A DNA stretch of 64,000 nucleotides from Streptomyces sp. SCUT-3. Lineage in GTDB: Bacteria > Actinomycetota > Actinomycetes > Streptomycetales > Streptomycetaceae. The stretch's first letter is position 1. Every line of letters starts with the position of its first letter. The DNA lies in contig NZ_CP046907.1 in assembly GCF_014083985.1 (NCBI RefSeq), positions 2,460,001 through 2,524,000 on the forward strand, read 5' to 3'. This document shows positions 51,715 through 60,525 of this stretch, piece after piece. A program made the position numbers and the translations under genes. The notes under the pieces were generated by a model, which did not search any database, had not been told where the DNA came from, and saw only the letters and a list, made by a program, of their open reading frames with translations.

Positions 51715-52160
51715 TCCTCGTCCCCCTCGTACGGCGGCTGCACTCCGGCGGCGCGGCTCCTCGGGGGCCGGGACGGCCCGGGCGGCGCGGCGCGGGATGC
51801 GGGGAGGCCGGGACGCAGGAGTGCCGGGACTCCGGGAAACCGGCCGTGCCGAGAATCGTGCCATCCTGCGGCGATGCCGCGCACCGGCTCTGCACCCGAA
51901 CGGCCCCGGCGCCTTCGGGGCACGCCACCCCACTCGGCGCACGCTCCCCGGCGCGCGCCCTGGCCCTGCGCCCCCTCCCGCGGCCCGCGCCCGCCCGTTC
52001 CGGGGGCCTCCCCGCGCCGGGGACTTCCTCGCGCCGGGGACTTCCGGGGGCCGGGGACTTCCGGGGGCCGCTCGGGGCGGCCGGGGGCCGGTTTCGGACG
52101 GCCGGAGGCCGCCCCGGCTGCCGGAGCGCCCGGGCCGCTGGCCGGGCGGCGGATGGGACA
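51715..52160. other. 446-bp intergenic region with GC-rich repeats
   Basis: Between divergent rsiG and dtd. Three copies of GCCGGGGACTTCC lie at about 52015-52065, and the rest is GC-rich repeats. No gene with credible codon use was found on either strand. Confidence 0.55.
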
Positions 52161-52169
52161 ATGGCCCGC

Positions 52170-52595
52170 ATGCGAGCAGTGGCCCAGGTGGTGACCGAGG
52201 CGAAGGTGGACGTCGACGGCGTGACGGTGGGGTCGATCATCGGCCCCGGCCTGTGCGTCCTCGTCGGGGTCACCCACGACGACACCCCCGAGAAGGCCGC
52301 GCAGCTGGCCCGCAAGCTGTGGAGCCTGCGAATCCTACCCGGCGAGAAGTCCTGCTCCGACCTGGGCGCCCCGCTGCTGGTGATCAGCCAGTTCACCCTC
52401 TACGGGGACGCCCGCAAGGGCCGCCGCCCCACCTGGAACGCCGCCGCGCCCGGACCGGTCGCCGAGCCGCTGGTCGACGAGGTGTGCGCCCGGCTGCGGG
52501 AGCTGGGCGCACACGTGGAGACGGGCCGGTTCGGCGCGGACATGAAGGTGTCGCTGACCAACGACGGCCCGTTCACCGTGGTGCTGGACATCTGA
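52170..52595 (+). CDS. dtd: D-aminoacyl-tRNA deacylase
   Basis: 141 residues from ATG 52170; ATG 52161 would add three residues. Signature motifs of [55 protein letters not shown] (the S-Q-F-T active-site motif) and [12 protein letters not shown] (the N-x-G-P cis-Gly-Pro motif). It hydrolyses D-amino acids from mischarged tRNA, recycling the tRNA and preventing D-amino acid misincorporation. Small, soluble, homodimeric. Confidence 0.95.
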   Translation: MRAVAQVVTEAKVDVDGVTVGSIIGPGLCVLVGVTHDDTPEKAAQLARKLWSLRILPGEKSCSDLGAPLLVISQFTLYGDARKGRRPTWNAAAPGPVAEPLVDEVCARLRELGAHVETGRFGADMKVSLTNDGPFTVVLDI

Positions 52596-52631
52596 CGCGC
52601 GGGGCCGGCGGCAGGGCCCGCACGGCGCCGC

Positions 52632-53603
52632 CTACGGCTCGACGACGACCTCCTGGCCCGCCGCCACGGTGTCGGCGAGCAGCACCTCGTCCACGGGCAC
52701 GTTCCGCTTGACGACGGCCAGGGCGATCGGCCCCAGCTCGAAGTGCCGGGCCGACGAGCCGACGAAGCCGACCTGCCGCCCCTCCGGCCCGTCCTTGGCC
52801 AGCCGCACCGGCGCGCCGTGCCCGGGGAGGGAGACCTCGCTGCCGTCCAGGTGCAGGAAGACCAGGCGGCGCGGGGGGCGCCCGAGGTTGTGCACCCGGG
52901 CCACGGTCTCCTGGCCGCGGTAGCAGCCCTTGTTCAGGTGGACGGCGCTGTCGAGCCAGCCCAGTTCGTGCGGGATGGTGCGGTGGTCGGTCTCGAGACC
53001 GAACCGGGGGCGGTGGGCCTCGATGCGCAGCGCCTCCAGCGCCAGCGTCCCGGCGGGCGGGCCGTGGGAGGCAGCGGCGGCGAACGCCTCCAGTTCCTCG
53101 CGGGGCAGGAACAGGTCGCGGCCGTGGGCGGTCTCGCGCACCACCGTCCCCCCGGGGACCTCGGCGATGCTGCCCGCGGGCAGGTGGACGACGGCGTAGC
53201 GGTCCGTGACGTCGGCGGTCTCGACCCGGTAGAAGAACTTCATGCTCTCCAGGTAGGCGAGCAGCCCGCCCTGCGTCCCGGGCTCCACGTGGATCCAGGT
53301 GGTCGTTCCGTCGTCCACTAGGTAGAGCGCGTGCTCGATGTGGCCGTGCGGGGAGAGGATCAGCGCCTCGGTGGCCTGTCCCGCCGGCAACTCGCTGACG
53401 TGCTGGGTGAGCAGCAGGTGCAGCCAGCCCAGGCGGTCCTCGCCGGTGACGGTGACGACGCCGCGGTGGGAGAGGTCGACGAATCCGGTGCCCGCGGCCA
53501 GCGCGCGCTGCTCGCGGAAGGGGTCGCCGTAGTGGGCGGCCACGCCCTCGTCGGGGCCTTCGGCGGGTACGGCGCCGGGGAGCGACAGCAGGGGGCTCTT
53601 CAT
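52632..53603 (-). CDS. ygfZ: YgfZ/GcvT-type folate-binding iron-sulfur assembly protein
   Basis: 323 residues. The conserved YgfZ/CAF17 motif K-G-C-Y-x-G-Q-E is in HLNKGCYRGQETVARVHNLG. The start GAVPAEGPDEGVAAHYGDPF and REQRALAAGTGFVDLSHRGV resemble GcvT. Family proteins help assemble or repair certain [4Fe-4S] enzymes using tetrahydrofolate. The C-terminal barrel has PRRLVFLHLDGSEVSLPGHG. It lies next to dtd and upstream of nur on the same strand, though no operon overlap exists. Confidence 0.9.
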   Translation of the reverse strand: MKSPLLSLPGAVPAEGPDEGVAAHYGDPFREQRALAAGTGFVDLSHRGVVTVTGEDRLGWLHLLLTQHVSELPAGQATEALILSPHGHIEHALYLVDDGTTTWIHVEPGTQGGLLAYLESMKFFYRVETADVTDRYAVVHLPAGSIAEVPGGTVVRETAHGRDLFLPREELEAFAAAASHGPPAGTLALEALRIEAHRPRFGLETDHRTIPHELGWLDSAVHLNKGCYRGQETVARVHNLGRPPRRLVFLHLDGSEVSLPGHGAPVRLAKDGPEGRQVGFVGSSARHFELGPIALAVVKRNVPVDEVLLADTVAAGQEVVVEP

Positions 53604-53757
53604 GGCGTCCAGCCTACGGCCCGCCCGCCGGACGCCGGTCGCCCGGCGGGCGGTCCCGGCAGCGGGCGGCCCGGGCAGCGGATGGGACGGGCGGAAGGCG
53701 GTCCGGGCGGAAGGCGGGGCGGCGGGCGGTCCGGGCGGAAGGCGGGGCGAGGGGCGG

Positions 53758-54195
53758 TCAGTCGGCGGAGCAGTTGCGGCAGCGGCCGAAGATCGCGAAG
53801 TGCTTCATGTCGGTCTCGAAGCCGAACTCCTGCTTCAGCCGGGTGATCAGGGGCTCGGCGACGGAGACGTCCGTCTCGATCACCGAGTCGCAGTCCCGGC
53901 ACACCAGGTGGATGTGGTGGTGCCGGTCGGCCAGGTGGTAGGTGGGGGCGCCGTGGCCGAGGTGCGCGTGGCTGACCAGCCCGAGCTCCTCGAGGAGTTC
54001 CAGCGTGCGGTAGACGGTGGAGATGTTCACCCCGCCCGCGGTCCGGCGGACCTGGGTGAGGATCTCGTCGGGAGTGGCGTGCTCGAGGGAGTCCACGGCT
54101 TCGAGCACCAACTGCCGCTGGGGAGTGAGCCGGTACCCGCGCTTGCGGAGCTCGGCGACCCAGTCTGCCTCGTGCTGCCTCTCGGTGCTCACCAC
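53758..54195 (-). CDS. nur: Nickel-responsive regulator Nur (Fur family)
   Basis: 145 residues from GTG 54195, giving an M-V-S-T start like S. coelicolor Nur. The frame also allows ATG 54204, but a TACAAT -10 element (54203-54208) lies 7 bases before GTG 54195, so the mRNA is probably leaderless. RGYRLTPQRQLVLEAVDSLE, NISTVYRTLELLEELGLVSH, THLADRHHHIHLVCRDC-like AHLGHGAPTYHLADRHHHIH, and MKHFAIFGRCRNCS match Nur almost throughout. Nur represses nickel uptake (nikABCDE) and the iron SodF when nickel is present. Metal sites include the H-H-H-x-H run and Cys pairs. Confidence 0.92.
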   Translation of the reverse strand: MVSTERQHEADWVAELRKRGYRLTPQRQLVLEAVDSLEHATPDEILTQVRRTAGGVNISTVYRTLELLEELGLVSHAHLGHGAPTYHLADRHHHIHLVCRDCDSVIETDVSVAEPLITRLKQEFGFETDMKHFAIFGRCRNCSAD

Positions 54196-54322
54196 ACCGG
54201 CCATTGTAGGGACGGTGCGGGGCGCCGCGGCAGAACCGCGACACCCCGTGCGCACGGAAAGCCGAAGGCGGAACGGCGGCCCGGCGGGCGGGCCGGCCGC
54301 GGAACCGCGGCCGCGGGGCCGC

Positions 54323-54886
54323 CTACTTGAAGAACGCGATGCCGTCGTCGGGCAGGTCCTTGATGTCCTTGGCCCACTGGGACGGGTCCACGACCTTCTT
54401 CAGGTGCGCGGACATGTAGGGGCGCAGCTCGACCTCGGGAGTGGCCTTCTCACCCACCCACATCAGGTCGCCGTTGACGTAGCCGTACAGCCGCTTGCCG
54501 CCGGAGTACGGGGCGGCGCTGCCGGTGCGGGCGACCGCGTCGGTGACCAGGTCGATCTGCGGCTTCTTGTCGGCGAGTTCGCCGTACCACAGCTCGACGA
54601 CGCCCGCGTCGCGGGACATCACGATCTCGACCTTGCGGTCGGAGCCGATGCGCCAGTAGCCGCTCTCGTTCTCCAGCGGGCGGACCTTGCGGCCCTCGCC
54701 GTCGAGCACCCAGGTGCGCGAGGTGTACTCCAGGAACGGACGGCCGTCGTGGGTGAACGTGACCTCCTGGCCGAAGTTGCACCCCTCGGCACCGGGGAAG
54801 TCGGAGACGCCCGCACCCTCCCAGTTGCCCAGCAGGAAGGCCAGGGGGACGAGCTCGGGGTGCAGGTCGGACGGGATCTCGATCAT
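54323..54886 (-). CDS. Nitrobindin-like heme-binding (FABP-family) protein
   Basis: 187 residues. A ten-stranded beta-barrel of the nitrobindin/DUF1794 family: LAFLLGNWEGAGVSDFPGAE has the G-x-W-x-G-x-G signature that lines the heme pocket, with FLEYTSRTWVLDGEGRKVRP and KRLYGYVNGDLMWVGEKATP following. Nitrobindins bind ferric heme and scavenge peroxynitrite. The proximal His is probably in PYMSAHLKKV. The start has a short 5-bp spacer from the small membrane-protein gene, so they are co-transcribed. Confidence 0.85.
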   Translation of the reverse strand: MIEIPSDLHPELVPLAFLLGNWEGAGVSDFPGAEGCNFGQEVTFTHDGRPFLEYTSRTWVLDGEGRKVRPLENESGYWRIGSDRKVEIVMSRDAGVVELWYGELADKKPQIDLVTDAVARTGSAAPYSGGKRLYGYVNGDLMWVGEKATPEVELRPYMSAHLKKVVDPSQWAKDIKDLPDDGIAFFK

Positions 54887-54890
54887 GGTG

Positions 54891-54992
54891 TCAGCGCTGG
54901 CCCTGGTAGAGCTTCTTCACGGACAGGGCGACGAAGCCGAGCACGGCCAGGCCCACCAGGACGAGAAGGGAGGTGAAGAAGTACTCAAGCAC
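54891..54992 (-). CDS. 33-residue single-span membrane peptide
   Basis: GTG 54992 opens a 34-codon frame reading VLEYFFTSLLVLVGLAVLGF, then VALSVKKLYQGQR. One clean membrane helix with positively charged end fits a small integral protein. It lies 4 bp upstream of the nitrobindin-like gene on the same strand, with GAGG 10 bases before the GTG. It is too short for automated callers and conserved near this family in Streptomyces by my recollection. Function unknown. Confidence 0.6.
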   Translation of the reverse strand: MLEYFFTSLLVLVGLAVLGFVALSVKKLYQGQR

Positions 54993-55108
54993 GGTCGTGC
55001 TCCTCGGGGAGGATGACGGTTTTCGGACCTTCGGCCCAGTCTAGTCGTCCCGCCCCCGCCCGGGGAGGCACCCCCGCAAGGGCGGGCCGTCCCCGGGCGG
55101 GGCGGTGT

Positions 55109-56041
55109 TCAGCCGAGCATCCGGGCCTGCAGGGCCACGGTCTGCCGGTAGGCGGTGTCCGGGACCTCTCCGGCCCCGGCTCCGTCCCTTTCCGCGGTGA
55201 ACATCACCACGCCCAGGGTGTCCCCGGAGGAGATGTACGCATACCTCAGGGCGGTCCCGCCCTTCTTCGGCTTCTCCTCGCTGCGGGAGACGACGTAGAC
55301 GCCCTCGGGCCGCCCTTCCTCGTCCAGGGTGGCGGCGTCGTCCACGACGCTGTCGGCCGAGGCGGGAAGCCTGGGCGCCGACTCCGTCCGGTAGACGGCG
55401 GCCGTCGCCGCGGTGGGGAACTGCAGGAGGAAGACCTGCACCCGGGTCCCGTCCGGCATGGACCAGGCGCGGCCCGCGATGTGCCGCAGTCCCTCCTCCG
55501 CCAGCCGTACCCGCACCCCCTTCTCGCCGGTCCACAGGGCGGCGTAGTCCTCGGCCCTCACCCAGCCGTCGCGGACGGGGGCGGCGTCGTCCTCCACCGC
55601 CTTCCGGGGGAGCGGGACCAGCAGGTCGCGCAGGTCGGCGTGGTGGCGCCCGGTGGGGTTGTCCTCGGCGTGCGGGGGCGGCGAGCCGGAGGGGAGCGCG
55701 GGCAGTTTCAGCGCCGGATAGGCCCAGCGGCCGTCGTGCGGCGTCTTCAGGCCGGGCAGTTCGGTCCGTTCCGGGACCGTGACGGCGTACGCCGTGGCCG
55801 CGGCGGACACCGCCAGGACGAGGAGGGCCGACACCCAGCGCGCCACGGCACGCGTCCGGCGGGGCGGGCGTGCGGGACCGCCGTCGGGCACGGTGGGCTC
55901 CGGGGCCGGCTCCGAGGCGGAGGCCTCCGCGGCGGGTCCGGCGGCGGGAGCCGTGGCGGGACCGGCTGCGGAAGCCGCGTGCGGGGCGGTCCGGTCCTCC
56001 GGGGCGGTCCGGTCCTCCGGGGCGGTGCGGTTCCCGGTCAC
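55109..56041 (-). CDS. Membrane-anchored secreted protein, third of a paralogous trio
   Basis: 310 residues from GTG 56041, overlapping the previous gene by GTGA. A disordered Pro/Ala/Glu-rich N-terminus (about 1-65), one membrane anchor (VARWVSALLVLAVSAAATAY), then an exported domain: HHADLRDLLVPLPRKAVEDD, WVRAEDYAALWTGEKGVRVR, VQVFLLQFPTAATAAVYRTE. Its layout (anchor, DLRxLLVPLP motif, then a beta-rich part) is shared with the two upstream neighbours. No known enzymatic motif. Probably acts outside the membrane, e.g. sensing or wall-related. Confidence 0.75.
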   Translation of the reverse strand: MTGNRTAPEDRTAPEDRTAPHAASAAGPATAPAAGPAAEASASEPAPEPTVPDGGPARPPRRTRAVARWVSALLVLAVSAAATAYAVTVPERTELPGLKTPHDGRWAYPALKLPALPSGSPPPHAEDNPTGRHHADLRDLLVPLPRKAVEDDAAPVRDGWVRAEDYAALWTGEKGVRVRLAEEGLRHIAGRAWSMPDGTRVQVFLLQFPTAATAAVYRTESAPRLPASADSVVDDAATLDEEGRPEGVYVVSRSEEKPKKGGTALRYAYISSGDTLGVVMFTAERDGAGAGEVPDTAYRQTVALQARMLG

Positions 56042-56901
56042 ACGACCTCCCCGGGGGTGGCGATCCGCTCGAGCTGTCGGCGCAGCAGGTCCGCGGCGTC
56101 CTTCGTCTTCAGCGGGGACGTGCCCTCGGCCGTCATGGTGACCATGAGGTCGCCGTCGTGCGCGAAGCAGATCATCAGGTCGAGTTCCTGTCCTTTCTCC
56201 TTGGGGGGCAGGAAGCAGCGGGCCTCGTCGAAGCCCTTGATCCGGGGGCCGTTCCGGAAGACGCCGAGCTCTTCGAGCAGCTCCGTCCGGAAGGCGGTGA
56301 GGGACTTCGCCCCGCTCTTGCGCATCTGCACGAGCTGCATCTCGACGAGGAGGTCGTGGTCGTACCGGTCCTGGAAGGTCCTCGCCCCCACGCCCTTGAC
56401 CTTCAGCGCCTCCACGGCCTTCAGCGCGGCCTTGCGCTCTTTCGCGGGGAGCCCCTCGTACGCCCGGCCCGCCATCTCGCGGGCCTCCTTGCCGGTCAGC
56501 TCCACGTCGTTCCCCCAGACGCCGACGTCGGGGCCTTCCTCGTACCCGTCCGGCAGCGGCAGGAGCAGCTTGCCCAGCGGCCCGTAGTGGCTGCCGCCGC
56601 GTTCGGCCCCGTACTCGGCCGACGCCTCGGGGGCGGGCGCGGCCCACGGCTTCTCCGCCACGGGCGTGCCGCTCTCCCGCTGCTCCAGGGCCACGCGTCC
56701 GACACCGACGGCGGCGGCCACCGCCACCAGCGCGGCGACGACGCCGAGGACCGTCCGGCGGCCCCGGCGGGAGCCGGGCGCGGGCGCGGGACCGGGCGCG
56801 CCCGGCGGTTGCGGGGACTTCGAGTCCGCCGTCGCGTCGTCCTGCGCGGCCACCTCCTCGGGGGTGGCCACGTCACCGGACTGCGTGCTGTCGTCGTTCA
56901 C
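56038..56901 (-). CDS. Membrane-anchored secreted protein, second of a paralogous trio
   Basis: 287 residues from GTG 56901, overlapping both neighbours by 4 bp. Acidic disordered start, membrane anchor (GRRTVLGVVAALVAVAAAVG), then HYGPLGKLLLPLPDGYEEGP, DRYDHDLLVEMQLVQMRKSG, CFLPPKEKGQELDLMICFAH and LLRRQLERIATPGEVV at the end. LLLPLP, a V-x-x-x-Q-x-R strand and a terminal R-Q-L-E-R-I-x match the upstream gene. Function unknown. Confidence 0.75.
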   Translation of the reverse strand: MNDDSTQSGDVATPEEVAAQDDATADSKSPQPPGAPGPAPAPGSRRGRRTVLGVVAALVAVAAAVGVGRVALEQRESGTPVAEKPWAAPAPEASAEYGAERGGSHYGPLGKLLLPLPDGYEEGPDVGVWGNDVELTGKEAREMAGRAYEGLPAKERKAALKAVEALKVKGVGARTFQDRYDHDLLVEMQLVQMRKSGAKSLTAFRTELLEELGVFRNGPRIKGFDEARCFLPPKEKGQELDLMICFAHDGDLMVTMTAEGTSPLKTKDAADLLRRQLERIATPGEVV

Positions 56902-57746
56902 AGCCGCTCCAGCTGGCGTGCGGCGATGTCCATCGCGGCTTTCCTGTCGATCGGTTTCGTGCCGTTGAACACGATGTCCATCACGATGTCCCCCCGCCGG
57001 GCGAGGGCCCGCGCCTCGTAGCGCGGGAGGTAGCCCGGCTCGATCACCGGCGCGTCGCGGAAGAACACCCTGCCGTCGAAGGTCCCGGGGAGGGCCGTGC
57101 CCACGTTGCCGGCATGCTCCTCCTGCGGCATGTACCTCTTCTGCGCCCCGAAGTGCATACGGGCGCTCATGCCGTTGTCCGTCTCGCGGAACTGGACCAG
57201 GTCGATGTTCACCCACATCCCGTCGCCCTTCTCCGTCCACGCGCTGTGGGCGACGCGGCGCAGGTTCTTGTCGAGGACCTCGGTGAACATCCAGGCGGGA
57301 CTGCGGAATCCGTCGGCGTACTCCGCCGCCGACTTCCAGACGCGCTCGCCGGTCCGCTCGTCCACCTCGGCCCCTCCGGGCTTCGGCAGGAGCAGCTTCC
57401 GCAGGTCGCCGTCGGTGACGACGAGATGGTCCTCGTCGGCGCTGAGCGGCTTCGTGCTCGCGGCGGGTTTCTTCGGGTACTTCAGGGCCTCGCCGGCCAG
57501 GGGCGGGAGCGGAGTGGGCGGACGCTGCCACTGGATGCCGTAGCCGGTGGCGGCACCGGCGAGGACGCCGAGGGCTGCGGCGGAGGCGATCAGGACGGCG
57601 GTACGGCCCCGGCGGCGCGCCGGCTCCGGCGCGGGTGCCGCGTCCGAAGTGCCGGCCGGGGCAGCCCCGGTCTCCTGACGGGGCGCCTCCTCGGCCGGTG
57701 AGGAGGCTCGTTCGGGTGTTCTGGGGACAGGAGGGTCCTGGGACAA
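56898..57746 (-). CDS. Membrane-anchored secreted protein, first of a paralogous trio
   Basis: 282 residues if TTG 57746 is the start; GGAG lies nine bases upstream. TTG 57761 is an alternative, and the frame stays open far upstream in low-complexity sequence. Pro/Ala-rich cytoplasmic part, anchor (GRTAVLIASAAALGVLAGAA), then VTDGDLRKLLLPKPGGAEVD, SARMHFGAQKRYMPQEEHAG, FFRDAPVIEPGYLPRYEARA and the end AAMDIAARQLERL. Homologous to the next two genes. The three lie in one translationally coupled operon and may form a complex at the cell surface. Confidence 0.75.
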   Translation of the reverse strand: MSQDPPVPRTPERASSPAEEAPRQETGAAPAGTSDAAPAPEPARRRGRTAVLIASAAALGVLAGAATGYGIQWQRPPTPLPPLAGEALKYPKKPAASTKPLSADEDHLVVTDGDLRKLLLPKPGGAEVDERTGERVWKSAAEYADGFRSPAWMFTEVLDKNLRRVAHSAWTEKGDGMWVNIDLVQFRETDNGMSARMHFGAQKRYMPQEEHAGNVGTALPGTFDGRVFFRDAPVIEPGYLPRYEARALARRGDIVMDIVFNGTKPIDRKAAMDIAARQLERL

Positions 57747-58226
57747 GAGGGAGATCTCCAAGGAAGGGGCGGGAAGAGGCCGACGGCCGGTCGGCGAACG
57801 GTGCGCGGGCGCTCGTACCGGTCGTCGGGGAGCGGGCGGGGCGGCTTGCGGTCGGGCTTCTCCCCACCCGTGACGGTCGGGGCGACGTGGGCGTCGCCCC
57901 GGTGGAGGACGGCCGGAGGTCCGGCGGGGGCCGGCAGGCCCACGGCGGCCGGTGCCGCGGTCCTTCCGCGTCTCCGGGTCCGCGGTCCGCGCGGATCCGG
58001 CCCGTTCCCGGGCGCGGCGGAAGGATCGTCGGACGGTGCAGCCACGAAGCCCCCAGCTCTGGATCACGGTGCTCGGAGCGCCCGGTGATCACGTGGGACG
58101 GCATTATGCCGGGAAGCCGTCAAGCATTCACGCAATTTTGACTGAGACATGACGTGCCGGTCCGGATGGTGCCGACGCGCGCCGACCGGACCGGTGCCCG
58201 CCGGGGGCGGCGTCTACAGTGGGCAC
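57747..58226. other. 480-bp region upstream of the trio operon and DsrE gene
   Basis: GC-rich, with an AT-richer stretch at 58095-58150 (minus strand TGAATG-N18-TAATGC) that could be the operon promoter, giving a long leader of some 350 nt. The plus-strand DsrE promoter has TACAGT at 58216. No gene is convincing. Confidence 0.5.
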
Positions 58227-58589
58227 GTGGCGAAGAAGCTGGTGATCAAGTTGACGGCGGGGGCCGACGCTCCCGAGCGCTGCTCGCAGGCGTTCACGGT
58301 GGCGGCGGTGGCCGTGGCCAGCGGGGTCGAGGTCTCGCTGTGGCTGACCGGCGAGTCCTCGTGGTTCGCCCTGCCCGGCCGCGCGGCCGAGTTCGACCTG
58401 CCGCACTCCGCGCCGCTGCCCGATCTGCTGGAGTCCGTGCTGGTCGGGGGCTCGGTCACCCTGTGCACGCAGTGCGCGGCGCGCCGGGAGATCACCTCGA
58501 AGGACGTGATCGAGGGCGTGCGGATCGCCGGCGCCCAGGTGTTCGTCGGCGAGGCCGTGGCCGACGGGGCGCAGGCTCTCGTCTACTGA
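58227..58589 (+). CDS. DsrE-family protein
   Basis: 120 residues from GTG 58227. TACAGT (58216-58221) six bases upstream indicates a leaderless mRNA. DsrE fold: KKLVIKLTAGADAPERCSQA, VAAVAVASGVEVSLWLTGES, LPHSAPLPDLLESVLVGGSV, and a cysteine motif TLCTQCAARREI resembling the sulfur-transfer Cys of TusD/DsrE proteins. ERCSQAF supplies another cysteine. These trimeric proteins relay sulfane sulfur or act in unknown redox roles. The nearby rhodanese operon makes a sulfur role attractive. Confidence 0.83.
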   Translation: MAKKLVIKLTAGADAPERCSQAFTVAAVAVASGVEVSLWLTGESSWFALPGRAAEFDLPHSAPLPDLLESVLVGGSVTLCTQCAARREITSKDVIEGVRIAGAQVFVGEAVADGAQALVY

Positions 58590-58638
58590 CACCGACGTCC
58601 GGGCCTCCGGCGCCCGGGTCCGCCGGAGCCGTCCGCGG

Positions 58639-59013
58639 TCACCGGTCGTTCCCGCGCAGGTCCTCCTCGTGCCAGCGCCAGTCGGCCTCGTCCCAGTGCT
58701 CCTCGTCCCAGTTCTTCCCGTCCCTGCTCTCCTGGCCCTCGCTCTTCCCGCCCCCGTCCGCGTCCTCGTCCTCGTCCCACCAGTGGTCCTGGGGTTCGCG
58801 CCGGTTCGCGGTGACGGCCGCCAGCGGCGGGATGACCATGGCCACCACGCACATCGCCACGGCGAGCGGCACCGACCACAGGCGCACCACGCCCCACGCC
58901 AGGACGAAGAGGGCGACGCACGTGCCCATCATGGCGAAGTAGAGGTGCCGGCGGTGCGGCTGGGACCGCGGGGTGCCTCCCGCGGGCGGCGGGGCCGGGC
59001 GGTGCGTACTCAC
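58639..59013 (-). CDS. DUF3099-like small membrane protein
   Basis: 124 residues from GTG 59013. Two membrane helices (HLYFAMMGTCVALFVLAWGV and PLAVAMCVVAMVIPPLAAVT) and a strongly acidic/Trp-rich C-terminus (WWDEDEDADGGG, WDEEHWDEADWRWHEEDL). N-terminal Pro/Arg stretch (RPAPPPAGGTPRSQPHRRH). The pattern matches DUF3099 proteins of actinobacteria. Function unknown. Confidence 0.75.
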   Translation of the reverse strand: MSTHRPAPPPAGGTPRSQPHRRHLYFAMMGTCVALFVLAWGVVRLWSVPLAVAMCVVAMVIPPLAAVTANRREPQDHWWDEDEDADGGGKSEGQESRDGKNWDEEHWDEADWRWHEEDLRGNDR

Positions 59014-59161
59014 CCTTCCACGGTACGGCGGGCGGGGCCGTCCGCGGAGCGCCCGGGCCCGGGAACACCGGGGCGCACGGGCGCCGGAACGCACGGAGGC
59101 CGCGTCCCCGCAAGGTGTCCAACCCCGGGACGCGGCCTCCGCACGTCGGTTGCGGCCTGGA

Positions 59162-59452
59162 TCAGACCGCGATGGCGACCTCCGCCACCGAGCCCTGCTG
59201 GGCCACCACGGCGCGGTCGACGGTCGCGCCCGGCACGAGGGCGCGCAGCGTCCAGGTGCCCGGGGCCGCGAAGAAGCGGAACTGCCCGGTCGCCGAGGTG
59301 GGCACCTCGGCGGTGAACTCGCCGGTGCCGTCCAGCAGTCGCACGTAGCCGTTGACCGGCTCGCCGTCACGCGTCAGCGAGCCCTGGATGATGGTCTCCT
59401 TGGCGGTGTCGATGCCTGCCAGGTCCGGGCCGCCGGCCTTCGCTCCACACAT
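59162..59452 (-). CDS. DUF1416 protein, SseC-like
   Basis: 96 residues, ATG 59452. Starts MCGAKAGGPDLAGIDTAKET with a near-N-terminal Cys; then a carboxypeptidase-regulatory-like beta-sandwich (GYVRLLDGTGEFTAEVPTSA, GQFRFFAAPGTWTLRALVPG). In actinobacteria this gene follows the thiosulfate sulfurtransferase gene; mycobacterial SseC is the equivalent. It lies 42 bp after the sulfurtransferase on the same strand and is likely a partner protein, though the function is unknown. Confidence 0.85.
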   Translation of the reverse strand: MCGAKAGGPDLAGIDTAKETIIQGSLTRDGEPVNGYVRLLDGTGEFTAEVPTSATGQFRFFAAPGTWTLRALVPGATVDRAVVAQQGSVAEVAIAV

Positions 59453-59494
59453 ATCGGGTTTCCTTAACTCTCGAGCCTTGCAGCGGGGGACGGG

Positions 59495-60334
59495 TCAGCT
59501 GTTGGCGCCGAGCTCGATCGGCACGCCGACGAGGGAGCCGTACTCGGTCCAGGAGCCGTCGTAGTTCTTGACGTTCTCGACGCCGAGGAGCTCGTGCAGG
59601 ACGAACCAGGTGAGCGCGGAGCGCTCGCCGATGCGGCAGTAGGCGACGGTGTCCTTGGACAGGTCCACCTTCTCGGCCTCGTAGAGGGCCTTGAGCTCCT
59701 CGTCGGACTTGAAGGTGCCGTCGTCGTTGGCGTTCTTCGACCACGGGATGTTGCGCGCGGTCGGGACGTGGCCCGGGCGCTGCGACTGCTCCTGCGGGAG
59801 GTGGGCCGGGGCGAGCAGCTTGCCGGAGAACTCGTCGGGCGAGCGGACGTCGACCAGGTTCTTGGTGCCGATCGCCTCGAGGACGTCGTCGCGGAAGGCG
59901 CGGATGGAGGCGTCCTGCGGCTGGGCCTTGTACTCGGTGGCCGGGCGCTCGGGGACCTCGGAGACCAGCTCGCGGGCGTCCAGCTCCCACTTCTTGCGGC
60001 CGCCGTCGAGCAGGCGCACGTCCTGGTGGCCGTAGAGCTTGAAGTACCAGTAGGCGTACGAGGCGAACCAGTTGTTGTTGCCGCCGTAGAGGACGACGGT
60101 GTGGTCGTTGGCGATGCCATTGGCGGAGAGCAGCTTCTCGAAGCCCTCCTGGTCCACGAAGTCCCGGCGCACCGGGTCCTGGAGGTCCTTCTGCCAGTCG
60201 ATGCGGACGGCGTTGCGGATGTGGTTCTTCTCGTAGGCCGAGGTGTCCTCGTCGACCTCCACGATGACGACCTTCGGGTCGTCGATGTGGTCCTGGACCC
60301 AGTCTGCGTCGACCAGGACGTCGCTGCGGCTCAT
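59495..60334 (-). CDS. Thiosulfate sulfurtransferase (tandem rhodanese)
   Basis: 279 residues, ATG 60334 with GGAGGA upstream. Two rhodanese domains: the first (VLVDADWVQDHIDDPKVVIV) is inactive, and the second carries the catalytic loop TVAYCRIGERSALTWFVLHE with persulfide Cys. VVLYGGNNNWFASYAYWYFK and LLDGGRKKWELDARELVSEV are typical of actinobacterial CysA-type (Rv0815c-like) enzymes. It transfers sulfur from thiosulfate to an acceptor. Preceded by a 26-residue Cys-containing leader peptide, suggesting attenuation by cysteine supply. Confidence 0.94.
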   Translation of the reverse strand: MSRSDVLVDADWVQDHIDDPKVVIVEVDEDTSAYEKNHIRNAVRIDWQKDLQDPVRRDFVDQEGFEKLLSANGIANDHTVVLYGGNNNWFASYAYWYFKLYGHQDVRLLDGGRKKWELDARELVSEVPERPATEYKAQPQDASIRAFRDDVLEAIGTKNLVDVRSPDEFSGKLLAPAHLPQEQSQRPGHVPTARNIPWSKNANDDGTFKSDEELKALYEAEKVDLSKDTVAYCRIGERSALTWFVLHELLGVENVKNYDGSWTEYGSLVGVPIELGANS

Positions 60335-60525
60335 GCTGTTCTCCTCCGGGGCAGTTCTCGGAATGTGCCTCGATGCCGCGTACCCGGTCCTTCCCGGTTC
60401 GACCGGGTGCGGACGGTGCGCGGCGCGGGGTTCGGTAAGGACGCGTGCGGGTGCGGACGCGGGCGGAGCGGCCCGTGGTGCGCCTGCGGCAGGGAGGCCG
60501 GTCGAATGCCGGCGGTGCCGACCCG

